A stretch of 8,421 bases of DNA from Solirubrobacterales bacterium (lineage in GTDB: Bacteria > Actinomycetota > Thermoleophilia > Solirubrobacterales > Solirubrobacteraceae). Location of the stretch: positions 1 through 8,421 of the forward strand of contig JACCYI010000036.1 of the NCBI GenBank assembly GCA_013696535.1, in the 5' to 3' direction. Below, in pieces: positions 8,085 through 8,421 of this stretch. Each line of letters opens with the position of its first letter. Within the stretch, counting starts at the first letter, position 1. A program made the position numbers and the translations under genes. The notes under the pieces are model-generated. The model was not told the origin of the DNA. It did no database searches and saw nothing but the letters and a program-made list of their open reading frames with translations.

Positions 8085-8421
8085 GCTCGGAGAAGGACAC
8101 CACCGAGATTCCCGACGCTCCGGCACCGCGTGAGCCGCGTGAGCCCCAGGCGGCCGACACCGGGGAGATTCCCGACGCTCCGGCACCGCGTGAGCCCCGG
8201 GCGGCCGACACCGGGGAGATTCCCGACGCTCCGGCACCGCGTGAGCCCCGGGCGGCCGACGCCGGGGAGATTCCCGACGCTCCAGCACCGGGTGAGCCCC
8301 GGGCGGCCGACGCCGGGGAGATTCCCGAGGCTCCGGCACCGCTCGAGCCCCGGGCGGCTGACGCCGGGGAGTTTCCCGACGCTCCGGCACCGCGTGAGGC
8401 CCGGGCCGCTGACGCCGGGAA
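8081..8421 (+). CDS. grpE: Probable GrpE, repeat-rich N-terminus only (gene runs off the right edge)
   Basis: An open frame starts with ATG at 8081, overlapping the dnaK stop as ATGA, and stays open to the window end (113 full codons). The dnaK coding sequence just upstream supplies GAGG stretches (8041-8048) rather than a closely spaced ribosome site, so coupling to DnaK translation is likely. After MSSEKDTT the visible protein consists of six copies of a Pro/Ala/Glu-rich 17-residue unit. This stretch must be intrinsically disordered and has no visible domain. The GrpE call rests on position alone: actinobacteria usually have dnaK-grpE-dnaJ, and GrpE proteins often begin with a long acidic disordered tail. 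The coiled coil and beta domain of GrpE lie beyond the window and cannot be verified. A repeat-carrying hypothetical protein inserted before grpE is the alternative. Confidence 0.55.
8105..8419 (+). repeat. Six tandem 51-bp coding repeats (first copy 60 bp)
   Basis: Units start at 8105, 8165, 8216, 8267, 8318 and 8369. Units 2-6 are exactly 51 bases, and unit 1 has nine extra bases (a repeated Arg-Glu-Pro). Each encodes a form of [17 protein letters not shown]. Units 2 and 3 differ by one base, unit 4 differs from unit 3 by two, and units 5 and 6 differ by four each. Changes include D to E, R to G or L, I to F, P to A and T to A. The period is a multiple of three, so frame is kept. The pattern implies recent expansion by slippage or unequal crossing-over, and the array may continue past the window edge. 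Confidence 0.95.

Overview
The window is GC-rich throughout, with GTG and TTG starts and tightly packed genes. It carries myo-inositol-phosphate synthase, a CDP-alcohol phosphatidyltransferase of inositol-phosphate type and the gene order dnaK then probable grpE. Together these point to an actinobacterium. The glycosyltransferase, endonuclease III and DnaK variants, and a DnaK that keeps a segment absent from Streptomyces-type DnaK, suggest a deep-branching class such as Thermoleophilia (Solirubrobacterales). That placement is inference, not proof.

Layout. On the minus strand, read from right to left (4646 down to 1), lies a probable operon for inositol-containing envelope lipids. It comprises a polytopic GT-C-like membrane protein (4646-3072), a PAP2/Aur1-type membrane phosphatase or transferase (3018-2242), a phosphatidylinositol(-phosphate) synthase overlapping it by GTGA (2245-1640), inositol-3-phosphate synthase with a TTG start (1599-412), and a PimA-like GT4 glycosyltransferase cut by the left edge (399-1). 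Upstream on the same strand is a secreted CAP/SCP-domain protein (5279-4734). On the plus strand, divergent from it, is an endonuclease III-family DNA glycosylase with a 4Fe-4S motif (5427-6134). This is followed closely by dnaK (6183-8084) and, overlapping by ATGA, the start of a probable grpE (8081 to the right edge) whose visible N-terminus is almost wholly a 17-residue tandem repeat.

How the genes work together. Ino1 makes inositol phosphate from glucose-6-phosphate. The CDP-alcohol transferase attaches it to a diacylglycerol lipid. The PAP2 protein could remove the phosphate or transfer a head group, the GT4 enzyme could add the first sugar, and the GT-C-like protein could act on the outer side of the membrane. 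The last three roles are inferred from gene order. On the right, DnaK and GrpE form the Hsp70 chaperone and its nucleotide exchange factor.

The points most worth checking are the repeat-built N-terminus downstream of dnaK, the PAP2 gene as a candidate for the PI-phosphate phosphatase step, the DnaK indel, and the missing GG loop in the GT4 enzyme. No transposon, CRISPR array, tRNA, rRNA or phage gene was seen, and there is no gene-free stretch longer than 300 bases.
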